A DNA stretch of 64,000 bases from Idiomarina piscisalsi (GTDB taxonomy: Bacteria; Pseudomonadota; Gammaproteobacteria; Enterobacterales; Alteromonadaceae). How positions within the stretch are numbered: the stretch's first letter is position 1; each line of letters opens with the position of its first letter. A program made the translations under genes and the position numbers. A model generated the notes under the pieces. The model saw only the letters and a list, made by a program, of their open reading frames with translations. It was not told where the DNA came from and searched no databases. The DNA is taken from assembly GCF_003987095.1 (NCBI RefSeq), contig NZ_PIQA01000004.1, forward strand, positions 239,496 through 303,495, read 5' to 3'. Positions 28,856 to 38,893 of the stretch are shown here, one piece after another.

Positions 28856-29938
28856 ATGAAGGTGTTGAACAAATTACTGGTGGGCAGCTTTGCGGTGTTG
28901 AGCCTAGGCTGCTCATCAGAGAGCCTGGCGGCCAATGATAGCGTCGTTGTTTTGCAGTATCACCACGTTAGCGACAGTACGCCGGCGGTCACTTCTATTG
29001 ATCCTGACACATTTAAAGAGCACCTGAGCTACTTAAAAGACAATAATTTTAACGTCATTGATATTAAGCAGGCCCAGGAAGCCATTGAGGGTAACGGCGA
29101 GTTACCTGAAAAAGCGGTTGTTATTACGTTCGATGACGGTTACCAAAATGTGTATGAAAACGCGGCTGACTTGCTAGAGCAATATGAAATGCCATATACC
29201 GTTTTTGTGAACCCGGACTTAATGGCTAAGCACCAAGATCACTATATGGGCTGGGAGGAACTGAAAGATTTGGAAGCTCGAGGTGCTCGCATTGCTAACC
29301 ACGGTCAGAGCCATGCACACTTAATTCGCCGTGAGCCCGATGAAACCAAAGAGCAGTGGGTTGAGCGTATGCATTACGATGTAGTCAGCGCACAAGAGGC
29401 TATCGACGAAAACTTAGGAGAGCAGGAAAAGTATTTCGCGTACCCATATGGAGAGTACGATAACGAACTCAGAGCGCTGCTTGATGACTGGGGCTTTCTG
29501 GCGTTTGCTCAGCACTCCGGGCCCTGGTCGGAGTGGAGCGAAGAAACGGCGATTACTCGTTTCCCGGCATCGGGTATTTATGCCAACTTAGACACTCTAA
29601 AGACGAAGCTGCGTTCCAAGGCGATGCCGGTGGTCAGTTACAAGCCTGAAGAGCCATTGCTCGATTATGAAAACACGCAACCGACACTGGAGGTTACTCT
29701 AACGGGTGATGAAGCGTTAAAAGATGTGCGCACGAATCAGCTACGGTGTTTCTCAGGTGGCCAGGTGTTAGAGCCGGAATGGCACAGTGACACGCGTTTT
29801 ACCGTAGAAGTAACCACTGACTTACCGGTGGGTCGTTCGCGTGTTAATTGCACCGCGCCCAGTGCGTCAGAGTCGCGTTACTATTGGTATTCAATAGCGC
29901 TTATTCGTCCCGACGCACAAGGCTCCTGGCCAGACTGA
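28856..29938 (+). CDS. Polysaccharide deacetylase lipoprotein
   Basis: A 360-residue lipoprotein: the signal peptide ends in the lipobox VLSLGC (Cys about residue 18). The NodB-type domain follows, with VVLQYHHVS, the catalytic and metal-binding VVITFDDGYQN (about residue 90) and the histidine pair in IANHGQSHAHL. A beta-rich C-terminal region (about 265-360) is of unknown role. AGGAG lies 5 bases before ATG 28856. Probably de-N-acetylates a cell-surface glycan. Confidence 0.88.
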   Translation: MKVLNKLLVGSFAVLSLGCSSESLAANDSVVVLQYHHVSDSTPAVTSIDPDTFKEHLSYLKDNNFNVIDIKQAQEAIEGNGELPEKAVVITFDDGYQNVYENAADLLEQYEMPYTVFVNPDLMAKHQDHYMGWEELKDLEARGARIANHGQSHAHLIRREPDETKEQWVERMHYDVVSAQEAIDENLGEQEKYFAYPYGEYDNELRALLDDWGFLAFAQHSGPWSEWSEETAITRFPASGIYANLDTLKTKLRSKAMPVVSYKPEEPLLDYENTQPTLEVTLTGDEALKDVRTNQLRCFSGGQVLEPEWHSDTRFTVEVTTDLPVGRSRVNCTAPSASESRYYWYSIALIRPDAQGSWPD

Positions 29939-29939
29939 G

Positions 29940-30554
29940 CTAGTCAGCGATAATTGAAAAGTCGCGTTTTAGCTGTTCCATGTCGACCACAGGTATTTCC
30001 CCACGCTTGTGGTCGGCATTGAAAATCGCTTTGCGGTGGCCATTAGGGTTCACCAAAATAATGGCGGCACTGTGATTCACCAGGTAATTCTCTTCACCTT
30101 CTTCCGGTATGGAGTACATTAGCCCTAAGTCGCGTACGAAGGGAAACAGCGACTTATGTTCAGCGCGCACACCAACAAAGTTGTCGCCGAAATAGCCAAC
30201 GTATTCTTGCAGTCGCTCTATGTTGTCACGTTTAGGGTCTACCGAAATCATCCAGACTTTCACAGGTGCATCGGCACTGTTTTGCAACTCAGGAAGTGCC
30301 TGCTTCAGGTCTGACATGGTGGTCGGGCAGATATCGGGGCAAAAGGTGTAGCCGGTGAATAGCAAGGTCCACTGACCTTTCAGCGCGTCGTTTGAAACCT
30401 CACCGTCATTAGTGCTGGTTAAGGTAAAAGGCTTCAATGCGCGAGGCGGCTCGTAAATAAGCGCTTCAGGTTTCGCCTGTGGTAAGTTGCTATACACCAA
30501 CCAGCCGGCAATTAACGCAATAACAGCAACAATGACGGTAATGAAACGACTCAT
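29940..30554 (-). CDS. SCO1/SenC-family copper chaperone
   Basis: A 204-residue protein with one N-terminal membrane anchor (about 5-22) and a thioredoxin-like domain. The copper-binding CPDICPT cysteines (about residue 77) and the distal histidine in YLVNHSAAIILV are present. It inserts copper in the CuA site of cytochrome oxidase subunit II and is the last gene of the oxidase region. Confidence 0.93.
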   Translation of the reverse strand: MSRFITVIVAVIALIAGWLVYSNLPQAKPEALIYEPPRALKPFTLTSTNDGEVSNDALKGQWTLLFTGYTFCPDICPTTMSDLKQALPELQNSADAPVKVWMISVDPKRDNIERLQEYVGYFGDNFVGVRAEHKSLFPFVRDLGLMYSIPEEGEENYLVNHSAAIILVNPNGHRKAIFNADHKRGEIPVVDMEQLKRDFSIIAD

Positions 30555-30562
30555 AAATTACC

Positions 30563-31459
30563 CTATACGTAGTGATCAACCAGCAAAATAACGAACAGCA
30601 GCATCAGGTGCCAAATAGAGAAGGCAAACATGTTAAAGGCTGTTTTCTTATTCGGTGCGTATTTCAGCTTCCACGCATAAGCCAGGAATATAGCGTTCAG
30701 CGCTGTAACACCCACCAGGTAAATCATACCGGTCATGCCAATAAGGAATGGCATAAGGCAAACCACGCCCAGCAAAATGGTATACAGGAAAATACAGGTC
30801 TTGGTGAACTCGATACCATGGGTTACTGGTAACATAGGAATTTCTGCGCGGGCGTAGTCTTTGGCACGATGCACTGCCAATGCCCAGAAATGTGGCGGTG
30901 TCCAGGTGAAAATAATCATTACCAAAAGAATAGGGAAGGCCGATATTTCATTGGTAACTGAGGTCCAACCCAACAGCGGTGGTGCGGCTCCTGCCAAGCC
31001 ACCAATGACGATATTCTGCGGTGTCGCGCGCTTCAAAAACATGGTGTAAATAAAGGCGTAGCCGACCATAGACGCAAAGGTTAACCAAGCGGTTAACGGA
31101 TTTACCCAAGCGTACAAGGTGACAAAACCGATAACACCGATAGTGGTCGCAAAAGTGATGACTTTAGCGGGCGATAAATTCCCCTGAGGCAGCGGACGGC
31201 GAAGCGTTCGAGCCATTTTTGCGTCTATGTGGCGATCAACCAAGTGGTTAACCGCTGCGGCGGCAGCGGACATTAAGCCAATACCGGTTAAGGCAGGCAC
31301 TAATACCGACAGAGAAACAAGCTGCTCAGTGGCCAGGCACATGCCAACAACGGCAGTGAGCAGTAATAACGCGACGACACGAGGTTTGGTTAACTCAAGG
31401 TAGTCTCGCCAATGTGCGTTGCGCGTTTTTGTTATTTGTTTTGTGGCAACGGATTGCAT
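30563..31459 (-). CDS. cyoE: Protoheme IX farnesyltransferase (heme O synthase)
   Basis: Membrane prenyltransferase of the UbiA superfamily, 298 residues, adding a farnesyl chain to heme B. Motifs are [19 protein letters not shown], the first Asp-rich [19 protein letters not shown] and the second YTRD-like region [14 protein letters not shown]. It precedes ctaA's product in the pathway to heme A. Nine or so membrane helices. Confidence 0.96.
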   Translation of the reverse strand: MQSVATKQITKTRNAHWRDYLELTKPRVVALLLLTAVVGMCLATEQLVSLSVLVPALTGIGLMSAAAAAVNHLVDRHIDAKMARTLRRPLPQGNLSPAKVITFATTIGVIGFVTLYAWVNPLTAWLTFASMVGYAFIYTMFLKRATPQNIVIGGLAGAAPPLLGWTSVTNEISAFPILLVMIIFTWTPPHFWALAVHRAKDYARAEIPMLPVTHGIEFTKTCIFLYTILLGVVCLMPFLIGMTGMIYLVGVTALNAIFLAYAWKLKYAPNKKTAFNMFAFSIWHLMLLFVILLVDHYV

Positions 31460-31471
31460 AACTACGACTCC

Positions 31472-32461
31472 TTACGCTTTTCTGGACAAGTTGTAATTCA
31501 ACCCGACCAAAGACAGCAGCAATAATGCCCCAACAGCATTGTGAGCTACCGCATTCCAAAGCGGCAATTGAAAGACTACGTTACTAATACCTAGAGCAAT
31601 TTGCAAAACTAATAACAAGCCTATAACAGATAGCTTACTTCGGAAAAATTGAGACTTCGCTTTGCGCCAACATTTAAACAGTAACGTGCACAACACTAAG
31701 AAGGTCACAATAGCGCCTATACGGTGAATAACATGCATGGTCATGCGGTCATCATAGTCGTGAGCACCAAATTGGTAGGTGTCGGCTTCCGGAATACTGA
31801 ATGCGCCGACAAAGTCTAAGTTCGACGCCCAGTCGCCCTCACAAAATGGCAGCTCGGTACAGGCAACAGCGGCGTAGTTGGCTGCGACCCAACCGCCCAG
31901 AGCTATTTGTCCAATAACGACCAGCATCGCAAAAAATGCCAGGCCTCGGTATCGTCGAAGTTCGGGGTCGCCGCCTGCTAACCGGAAGTCGGACAGCCTC
32001 AGTGACAGCAGGTAAAGTAGTGATATGACCGAGAACCCTCCCAGCAAATGGCCCATGACTATCAGCGGTTGTAAGTTCATAGTCACAGTCCACATACCCA
32101 GTGCGGCCTGGAAAATGACCAGGCCTAGCAGCAGTGTCGGCAATTTCACTGGTGTTGGGTAGTGGCTAGGTTTGCGGCTTCTTATCCAGGAAGCAACGGC
32201 AATCACCAAAATGAGAAGACCGAGTGTGCCTGCGAAATATCGGTGGATCATCTCATTCCAGGCTTTGTCCTGTTCAACCGGGGCGTCCGGGAAACGAAGC
32301 TCCGCCTGCACAATATGCTCTTCCTGCGAAGGCACTTTCAAAAATCCGTAACATCCGGGCCAGTCCGGGCAACCGAGACCCGCCTCGGTCAGGCGGGTAA
32401 AAGCGCCCAGAACAATAACAACAAAGGCAAAAAATATGCTAATTTTAACCAAAGTTCTCAT
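31472..32461 (-). CDS. ctaA: Heme A synthase
   Basis: Converts heme O to heme A for the aa3 oxidase. A 329-residue protein with eight membrane helices in two halves; the heme-ligand histidines lie in EMIHRYFAGTLG, MGHLLGG, HVIHRIGAIVTF and VAHNAVGALLL. The N-terminal TRLTEAGLGCPDWPGC motif is typical of the COX15/CtaA family. Confidence 0.96.
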   Translation of the reverse strand: MRTLVKISIFFAFVVIVLGAFTRLTEAGLGCPDWPGCYGFLKVPSQEEHIVQAELRFPDAPVEQDKAWNEMIHRYFAGTLGLLILVIAVASWIRSRKPSHYPTPVKLPTLLLGLVIFQAALGMWTVTMNLQPLIVMGHLLGGFSVISLLYLLSLRLSDFRLAGGDPELRRYRGLAFFAMLVVIGQIALGGWVAANYAAVACTELPFCEGDWASNLDFVGAFSIPEADTYQFGAHDYDDRMTMHVIHRIGAIVTFLVLCTLLFKCWRKAKSQFFRSKLSVIGLLLVLQIALGISNVVFQLPLWNAVAHNAVGALLLLSLVGLNYNLSRKA

Positions 32462-32473
32462 TAGCTAAGCTCC

Positions 32474-33019
32474 TTATCCAATTCGACTTAGCTTAAGTAG
32501 CTTGCGAAGGTCAGCCAGTACGTTTTTACCTTCTTTAATCATCGCTTCTTTGTCGCTATGTGTTGGGTAGTACAGCATAACGTTGTGCATAGGGTCGATG
32601 ATAAACAGCGTATTGGCGGGTAAATTGTGAAGCTCTCGAATGATAGCCGGTGCTGTTATTGGAGTTATTTGCGGCGCATCACGCTCATAATCTGAAAGCT
32701 GGTCATTGTTGTCGTGAAAGGTGACCGGCGTTAAGCGATCGGTATCCTTGCCAATGGCGACATCAACTTGATTCATTACGTAGAGAGCATTTTTGCAGGT
32801 CTGGTCGCAGTTTTCGGGAGGTATATAGCCCAGCTTCCAGCCTTCCGGCAGTGTATCGACTTCTGAACTCAGCGTAACAGGTGGCTGTAGTAAAGTGCCT
32901 TTGTTGGTGCCTGCTTCATACCAGTTCTGCGATAAAATAACCCAGGCAGCTATGACTGGTAATAGGAATAACGCAAACACCGTTAAAATAGCTTTTCTTG
33001 AGCGATTTGGGGAGCTCAT
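32474..33019 (-). CDS. Conserved oxidase-cluster membrane protein, unknown function
   Basis: A 181-residue protein with one N-terminal membrane helix (about 10-30) and a soluble, probably periplasmic, domain with PPENCDQTCKNALYVMNQ, resembling a thioredoxin-like SCO fold with a CxxxC pair. It overlaps the SURF1 gene by 4 bases and lies 12 bases before ctaA. A similar gene sits here in other Alteromonadales and Pseudomonas oxidase operons; function not known to me. Confidence 0.75.
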   Translation of the reverse strand: MSSPNRSRKAILTVFALFLLPVIAAWVILSQNWYEAGTNKGTLLQPPVTLSSEVDTLPEGWKLGYIPPENCDQTCKNALYVMNQVDVAIGKDTDRLTPVTFHDNNDQLSDYERDAPQITPITAPAIIRELHNLPANTLFIIDPMHNVMLYYPTHSDKEAMIKEGKNVLADLRKLLKLSRIG

Positions 33020-33771
33020 TGGGTCTCCTCTTCTTTTTTTGATTGTTTGTTAAGTTTTATAACAGCAATTACGAAAATCACCAAACATGCGACCGCAAGA
33101 GAAAACCATTGTGTCGCATATCCATAGTGCTTTTCCGGTTTCATGACTTGTGGTTCCCAGTCTCGTTGCCAGCCGATATTTTTTGGCGTTTCAAGCAGTA
33201 GCAGGTGAGAGCGGGATGTCAGGCCGAACTTTTTCGCAAGTGCATTTGGATGCGCCTCTTGAATACGAACGGAGTCATTATTTGTAGCGTATTCGAAAGA
33301 GTTTTGGGTTAGCTCGTTTTGACTCGGGAAATACAGATAGGCGGTGAGTGTTAACCTGCCTTTAGGTAATTCGACCTCGGGAATATCGCTGCGTAACGTG
33401 GGAGCTGGTATCCAGCCCAGATTAACCAGCTGTGTTGGCAGTTCGGGCGAGTCTGGTTGAAAAAAGCCCAGCACATTGTAGCCAACGGTTCCGTCCTGAA
33501 TTTGATTATCCAGTAATAACACCGGTGTCGGCTGAAATTCGCCACTGACTGACACATAAGTAAATCGGTGCTTATCTGCGCTTAAGCTTTTTATAGAGCT
33601 TAAAGGCCGAGCTTCATTAGTTTGTTGAGACTCGTAGTCGGCAAACAACAGCTGTTTTTCCTCAGCTCTGTCTAACTGCCAAAAGCCAAGCTTGACCAAC
33701 ACCCCAATTGCCAGCAAAGTAATGATTGTTGCAACAAGGGGAATTTTTATGTTGGTCGTTTTTAAGGTCAT
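33016..33771 (-). CDS. SURF1-family cytochrome oxidase assembly protein
   Basis: A 251-residue protein with a membrane segment at each end (about 10-30 and 218-238) and a periplasmic domain between, as in SURF1, which helps place heme a3. FWQLDRAEEKQ and the C-terminal HYGYATQWFSLA motif are SURF1 signatures. I chose ATG 33771 as the start; the open frame extends to 33849, but those residues are polar and lie inside the opposite gene. The 5' end overlaps the divergent DUF2909 gene by 23 bases. Confidence 0.88.
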   Translation of the reverse strand: MTLKTTNIKIPLVATIITLLAIGVLVKLGFWQLDRAEEKQLLFADYESQQTNEARPLSSIKSLSADKHRFTYVSVSGEFQPTPVLLLDNQIQDGTVGYNVLGFFQPDSPELPTQLVNLGWIPAPTLRSDIPEVELPKGRLTLTAYLYFPSQNELTQNSFEYATNNDSVRIQEAHPNALAKKFGLTSRSHLLLLETPKNIGWQRDWEPQVMKPEKHYGYATQWFSLAVACLVIFVIAVIKLNKQSKKEEETQ

Positions 33772-33964
33772 TATTGTTCTACTGCTCGTGTATATGGTGG
33801 TGAATTTGTTCCGCGCATTATTTTCTATGCTGCGTAACGATCCCAACAAACCACCGATGTCTCATTATTTGGGAAAACGAGTGGGAATAGCCGCTATTAT
33901 TTTAATTGCATTAATAGCGGCCACTTACGGCGGCTTTTTGCCGTTAAATCCACGCCCCTATTAA
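33749..33964 (+). CDS. DUF2909-family twin-helix membrane protein
   Basis: A 71-residue protein, MLVVFKVIIVLLLVYMVVN at the start and two membrane helices, matching the small DUF2909 proteins encoded inside proteobacterial oxidase clusters. AAGGGG precedes ATG 33749. It is the only gene of the oxidase region on the plus strand, lying between coxC and the SURF1 gene. Function unknown; a role in oxidase assembly is inferred from context. Confidence 0.8.
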   Translation: MLVVFKVIIVLLLVYMVVNLFRALFSMLRNDPNKPPMSHYLGKRVGIAAIILIALIAATYGGFLPLNPRPY

Positions 33965-33978
33965 ACGGGGCGCTTTTC

Positions 33979-34854
33979 TTACAGTACGTAAACCACCACA
34001 AATAAACATAACCAAACCACATCAACAAAGTGCCAGTACCAGCTCGTGGCCTGAAATGCAAAGTGATTATCCGGCGTGAAGTGGCCTTTCAGGACCCGCA
34101 GGAACATAATAATGAGCATGACGGTACCTAAAGTTACGTGCAAACCGTGGAAACCGGTGAGCATATAGAAGGTATTACCGTAAATGCCTGAGTCCAGCGT
34201 TAAGCCCAGTTCTTCGTACGCATGCACGTACTCCGCACCCTGCAGATACAGGAAAATTAAACCAAGAATAATGGTCACACCCAACATGCCGGTCAGTTGC
34301 TTACGCTTGCCTTGCTCAAGGCCGGTGTGGGCAAAGTGACAAGTCACAGAACTTATCAAAAGAATGATGGTGTTGATAGCGGGCAAACCGTACCAACCCA
34401 TTGCCTGTGTTTCTGTGCCACCCGGCGTATTCACCAACGGCCAGTGAGCGACAAATTCCGGCCAGAGCACTTCGTTGGTCATGGCGTTGTTGCTGTCGCC
34501 ACCCAACCATTGAACCGCAATGACGCGGGCATAGAATAATGCACCGAAGAAAGCGGCGAAGAACATGACCTCTGAGAAAATAAACCAACTCATCGCCTGT
34601 TTGTATGAAGTGTTTAATTGCTCGTTATGAAGTCCTTTGGTTGACTCATTTATTTGATCACGGAACCAACCGAAAAGCATGAAAACGATGACGCCAATAC
34701 CAGCAAATAATACAGTGCTTCCATGGCCGTCTTGTTCAGCTGACGCCTGGATGACAGTAGTACTGGCTCCCCAGGCAATTAATCCGAGTCCAAGGGCACC
34801 AATGATCGGCCAAGGACTGGACGCCGGTACGTAGTAACTTTGTTGTTCTGACAT
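33979..34854 (-). CDS. ctaE: Cytochrome c oxidase subunit III
   Basis: A 291-residue seven-helix subunit III of an aa3-type oxidase. Recognisable are SSPWPIIGALG, FMLFGWFRD, the MFFAAFFGALFYAR segment with the family glutamate region (FSEVMFF), FHGLHVTLGT and the C-terminal YWHFVDVVWL. It follows ctaG by 11 bases. Confidence 0.96.
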   Translation of the reverse strand: MSEQQSYYVPASSPWPIIGALGLGLIAWGASTTVIQASAEQDGHGSTVLFAGIGVIVFMLFGWFRDQINESTKGLHNEQLNTSYKQAMSWFIFSEVMFFAAFFGALFYARVIAVQWLGGDSNNAMTNEVLWPEFVAHWPLVNTPGGTETQAMGWYGLPAINTIILLISSVTCHFAHTGLEQGKRKQLTGMLGVTIILGLIFLYLQGAEYVHAYEELGLTLDSGIYGNTFYMLTGFHGLHVTLGTVMLIIMFLRVLKGHFTPDNHFAFQATSWYWHFVDVVWLCLFVVVYVL

Positions 34855-34865
34855 AGCCTCTTTCC

Positions 34866-35435
34866 TTATTCGGTTTCTTTTTGCTCGTCCTTAAACGACT
34901 GGGACGACTGGGCTGTCACATCATACAGAGTGTATGACAGAGTAAAGGTTGTTATATGGTCGGGAATATCCGGGTCAACATAAAATTGCATTGGCATTTT
35001 GGTATTAGCACCCGCAGTTAACGGTTGTTGATTAAAGCAAAAGCATTCGACCTTGTTGAGGTAAAGAGATGCTTCTGCAGGTGCCACAGAAGGTATCGCT
35101 TGCGCAACCATGTCTGATTGAGTTGGGTTAGCGGCTAAGAAATTAACGACTTTAGTTTCCCCTGGATGAATTCGTACTTCTTTAACCGATGATTCAAACT
35201 TCCAGGGGATGCCTTTAGCGTTTCGAGTCAAAAACTGAACTCGAATCGTTCTCGATTCATCAATTTCTACCATCTCATAAGTGGCTGCTTCATTGCTGGT
35301 TCGGCCGTTAAAGCCTGTCACTTCACAAAATACATCGTAAAGCGGTACTAGCGCGAACCCAAACGCAAACATTCCAGCGACTGTTAGTAACAGTCGCTTA
35401 ACCAAGATGCTGTTATTCTGATGTTGCTCAGACAT
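34866..35435 (-). CDS. ctaG: Cytochrome c oxidase assembly protein CtaG/Cox11
   Basis: A 189-residue protein with one N-terminal membrane anchor (about 13-32) and a periplasmic copper-binding domain carrying the Cox11 motif VECFCFNQQ. It delivers copper to CuB of subunit I. It lies between subunit I and III genes, the usual place. Confidence 0.95.
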   Translation of the reverse strand: MSEQHQNNSILVKRLLLTVAGMFAFGFALVPLYDVFCEVTGFNGRTSNEAATYEMVEIDESRTIRVQFLTRNAKGIPWKFESSVKEVRIHPGETKVVNFLAANPTQSDMVAQAIPSVAPAEASLYLNKVECFCFNQQPLTAGANTKMPMQFYVDPDIPDHITTFTLSYTLYDVTAQSSQSFKDEQKETE

Positions 35436-35440
35436 ACTCG

Positions 35441-37033
35441 CTATTCCACTTTAGGTGGCTTTTCGAAGGTGTGATATGGCGCTGGTGATGGCACCGACCA
35501 TTCAAATCCTTCTGCACCTTCCCAAGGTTTACTGTCGGCCTTTTCACCTTTTTTCTGAGCGCATTTAATTACGACCCAGAGAAATACGAGTTGTGATAGC
35601 CCAAATGCAAAACCACCAATACTGGTAATTTGGTTCACATCTGCAAACTGCGTTGCATAGTCGGGTATACGACGAGGCATGCCCGCTAGTCCAGCAAAGT
35701 GCATAGGGAAGAACAGTATATTTACAGATATGACCGATAACCAAAAATGGACTTTGGATAGTGTCGTATCGTACATGTACCCCGACCACTTGGGTAACCA
35801 GTAGTAAGCAGCGGCCATGATGGAGAAAACGGCACCGGTAACCAACACATAATGGAAATGTGCTACGACAAAGTAGGTGTCATGATACTGAAAGTCAGCT
35901 GGAGTAATGGCTAGCATCAAGCCGGAGAAACCACCAATGGTAAAGAGTATGACAAAGGCCAATGCAAATAGCATAGGTGTTTCAAATGTCAGAGAGCCTC
36001 GCCACATGGTTGCTACCCAGTTAAAGATTTTCACCCCAGTGGGTACGGCTATAATCATCGTACAGTACATGAAAAACAGTTCTGCGAATACTGGCATACC
36101 AGTCGTGAACATGTGGTGAGCCCAGACCAGAAAGGATAGCAATGCTATAGCGGCTGTGGCATAGACCATAGAGGAATAGCCAAAGAGTTTTTTTCTTGCA
36201 AATGCCGGAATAATCGCTGAGACAATACCGAAAGACGGCAGTATCATTATATAAACTTCCGGATGCCCGAAAAACCAGAAAATATGCTGGTACATCACGG
36301 GGTCACCACCGCCAGCAGCATCAAAAAAGCTGGTGCCGAAGTAAGTATCCGTAAGAAGCATTGTTACCGCACCTGCCAGAACAGGCATAACGGCAATCAG
36401 TAAAAAGGCGGTAATTAACCAAGTCCATACGAACATCGGCATTTTCATCAGTGTCATGCCTGGAGCGCGCATATTAAGCACCGTGACGATGACGTTAATC
36501 GCACCCATTATCGAAGAGATCCCCATAATATGGACGGAAAAGACAAAGTACGCGGTTGAGTCGCCTCCGTACTGGGTTGATAACGGTGCGTAGGCTGTCC
36601 AACCAAATGCTGGACCACCACCCGCTGAAAACAAAGAGCCTAACAGAATACAAAATGCAAATGGCAGTATCCAAAAGCTCCAGTTATTCATTCGAGGTAG
36701 TGCCATGTCTGGTGCGCCAATCATCATTGGAATCATCCAGTTAGCCAAGCCTACGAAGGCAGGCATAACCGCACCGAATATCATGACAAGGCCATGAACC
36801 GTTGTCATTTGATTAAAAAAGTGAGGCTCTACAAGCTGCAATCCCGGCTGAAATAGTTCAGCCCGAATTACCATGGCCATTGCACCACCAACAAAGAACA
36901 TAATTAGGCTGAACCATAGGTACAGTGTCCCTATGTCTTTGTGGTTTGTTGTAAATAACCAGCGACCAATGCCAGACGGCTTATGATCGTGGTGTGCGTC
37001 GTGATGTGTTGCGTCGACTGCTGTGCTCATCAC
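35441..37033 (-). CDS. ctaD: Cytochrome c oxidase subunit I
   Basis: Heme-copper oxidase catalytic subunit, 530 residues, about twelve helices. The low-spin heme histidine is in [12 protein letters not shown], the CuB ligands and cross-linked tyrosine in [12 protein letters not shown], further CuB histidines in [10 protein letters not shown], and the heme a3/a histidines in [11 protein letters not shown]. The GHPEVY motif with its glutamate upstream marks a type A oxidase. It follows coxB by 7 bases. Confidence 0.98.
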   Translation of the reverse strand: MMSTAVDATHHDAHHDHKPSGIGRWLFTTNHKDIGTLYLWFSLIMFFVGGAMAMVIRAELFQPGLQLVEPHFFNQMTTVHGLVMIFGAVMPAFVGLANWMIPMMIGAPDMALPRMNNWSFWILPFAFCILLGSLFSAGGGPAFGWTAYAPLSTQYGGDSTAYFVFSVHIMGISSIMGAINVIVTVLNMRAPGMTLMKMPMFVWTWLITAFLLIAVMPVLAGAVTMLLTDTYFGTSFFDAAGGGDPVMYQHIFWFFGHPEVYIMILPSFGIVSAIIPAFARKKLFGYSSMVYATAAIALLSFLVWAHHMFTTGMPVFAELFFMYCTMIIAVPTGVKIFNWVATMWRGSLTFETPMLFALAFVILFTIGGFSGLMLAITPADFQYHDTYFVVAHFHYVLVTGAVFSIMAAAYYWLPKWSGYMYDTTLSKVHFWLSVISVNILFFPMHFAGLAGMPRRIPDYATQFADVNQITSIGGFAFGLSQLVFLWVVIKCAQKKGEKADSKPWEGAEGFEWSVPSPAPYHTFEKPPKVE

Positions 37034-37040
37034 CGTCTCC

Positions 37041-38162
37041 TTATTGATTCATGACTTCGTTGATGTCGGCTGCCTGAATTAGGTCGCCAGTGTCGTTACC
37101 CCAGGCATTACGCTCGTAGGTGATAACAGCTGCCAATTCTTGCATACTGAGCTGCTCCCCAAATGCCTGCATAGCAGTTCCAGATACACCATTTACAACA
37201 ATATCGATGTGTTTCGAGGTGCCGTCTGGATCGACTGCAACGCCACTTCCCGCTAATGCCGGGAATACACCATTGACACCTTGACCGTTAGGCTGGTGAC
37301 AAGCTGCACAAGTGCTGTTATAAACTTTTTCGCCGAGATCCATGAGTTCGTCTTTCGACATCTCCATAGACAATAATTCTTGCTCTCGCTGGCGTGCTGC
37401 TTCCTGTTCCGCTTCAATTTCGGTTATCCACTTTTCGTACTCAGCTGGCTCTTTCGCGATGACCACAACTGGCATAAAACCGTGGTCTTTACCACAAAGT
37501 TCGGCGCACTGTCCCCGGTAAACACCCGGCTCATCGACTTTTGTCCAGGTCTCATTAATAAAGCCTGGATTAGCGTCTTTTTTGATAGCAAAGTCAGGCA
37601 CCCACCAGCTGTGAATAACGTCGTCAGAAGTGACTAGGAAGCGAACTTTTTGACCCGTTGGAATAACCAGAGGGCGGTCGACTTCGAGTAGGTAGTTTTC
37701 GCTTTTGTCGAATTTATTGTTGATTTGTTCCTGTTGCGTCGCCAAACGACTGAAGAACTCAACGTCATTCTCGAAATACTTGTAGTGCCATTTCCACTGC
37801 GAACCGGTAACTTGGATAGTAACATCAGCGTCAGATGTATCTTCCATAGCGATAAGAGTTGTTGTTGCCGGAATGGCCATACCCACCAATATTAAAAGCG
37901 GAATAATGGTCCAGGCAATTTCAACTTTAACGTTCTCGTGGAAATTCGCAGGTTTAGGATTTTTCGACTTACGATGGCGAATCATCGAAATGAACATCAA
38001 ACCGAATACGACTACACCAATGACACAACAGATATAAAATATCGTCATATGCAGGTCATAAACTCGGTTACTGACTTCAGTAACACCCTTGGTTAAGTTG
38101 AGTTGGCTTTCTGCACTAGCAGGCAAGCTCAACATAACCAGTAGTGTCCACAGAGGCTTCAT
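37041..38162 (-). CDS. ctaC: Cytochrome c oxidase subunit II fused to a cytochrome c domain (caa3-type)
   Basis: A 373-residue protein: signal peptide ([17 protein letters not shown]), two membrane helices (about 40-65 and 80-105), a cupredoxin domain with the CuA ligands in [13 protein letters not shown], and a C-terminal class I cytochrome c domain with CAACH (about residue 293). Electrons therefore may enter through the attached heme c. The start is ATG 38162, or GTG 38168, which sits better behind AGGAGAAG. Likely promoter elements lie at about 38290-38335, AT-rich and not resolved. Confidence 0.96.
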   Translation of the reverse strand: MKPLWTLLVMLSLPASAESQLNLTKGVTEVSNRVYDLHMTIFYICCVIGVVVFGLMFISMIRHRKSKNPKPANFHENVKVEIAWTIIPLLILVGMAIPATTTLIAMEDTSDADVTIQVTGSQWKWHYKYFENDVEFFSRLATQQEQINNKFDKSENYLLEVDRPLVIPTGQKVRFLVTSDDVIHSWWVPDFAIKKDANPGFINETWTKVDEPGVYRGQCAELCGKDHGFMPVVVIAKEPAEYEKWITEIEAEQEAARQREQELLSMEMSKDELMDLGEKVYNSTCAACHQPNGQGVNGVFPALAGSGVAVDPDGTSKHIDIVVNGVSGTAMQAFGEQLSMQELAAVITYERNAWGNDTGDLIQAADINEVMNQ

Positions 38163-38410
38163 TTTCACGTGACTTCTCCTCTTATTCTTCAATGAGATCG
38201 AATCTTTAATTCCGATCAAAACTCGAAGAACAAAGAGGTAAGCAGAAAAAGGAACAGCATCTCCCCAGAAATCACTTTCTCCACAGACTCTTTGTTATAA
38301 TTATCGTTGTTATAATATTTTTATAGTCGGGTAGTACATTTATTAACTAATTTACACAGAAAGATCCAGATCAAATCAAACAATTGGCTAATAAATGAGC
38401 GAATCTGTTA

Positions 38411-38435
38411 AAAAAAGGCTGCCGAAGCAGCCTTT
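38411..38435 (-). terminator. Intrinsic terminator after lexA-sulA
   Basis: Read on the minus strand, AAAGGCTGC-TTCG-GCAGCCTTT is a 9-base stem with a UUCG tetraloop, followed by four further Ts. It lies 27 bases after the sulA-like stop. Confidence 0.9.
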
Positions 38436-38461
38436 CAAGGAAGAAACACACTAACGAGGAT

Positions 38462-38893
38462 TTAGTGGAGGTGGGATGTTAGTGTGTTTTTATCAAACAG
38501 GAAGTATTGAGTGTGACTTAATTTACTTGCCATTTTTGCGCGCTGCCATGTGCGGCTTGAGACAGAGTCGAGATAGGCAATAACCATACTGCTGTTTCCC
38601 GCTAATAATGCCTGCTCTAATGCCCATTCACAACGTTCGGCAGAGTGACTGCGTAACCAACGAATTTGATGCTCCGCAACACCGGACTCAATGAGCTGGG
38701 CAATGACATTTTTGTCACCGCCGATAACAGTAACCCACTCACTTGGTTTTTGCTGTAAAGCATTTTGAACAGCTGGTGATAAGGCATCTGTTTCGACTGC
38801 CTCTGCGCCTGTTTCTTGTTCAAACTTAATATCAGTCGGTGCAGCTTTCCACAAACCCGGGTGGTGTAATTTGTTGTTCTGTTGAATTTTCAT
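38462..38893 (-). CDS. sulA: SulA-like SOS cell division inhibitor
   Basis: A 143-residue protein directly downstream of lexA, with a 4-base overlap. The segment [20 protein letters not shown] followed by [11 protein letters not shown] resembles the SulA core that binds FtsZ. The lexA-sulA arrangement is known in Pseudomonas and other gammaproteobacteria. SOS control by the two boxes upstream of lexA, and placement in the operon, support the assignment, though the N-terminal third is poorly conserved. Confidence 0.75.
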   Translation of the reverse strand: MKIQQNNKLHHPGLWKAAPTDIKFEQETGAEAVETDALSPAVQNALQQKPSEWVTVIGGDKNVIAQLIESGVAEHQIRWLRSHSAERCEWALEQALLAGNSSMVIAYLDSVSSRTWQRAKMASKLSHTQYFLFDKNTLTSHLH

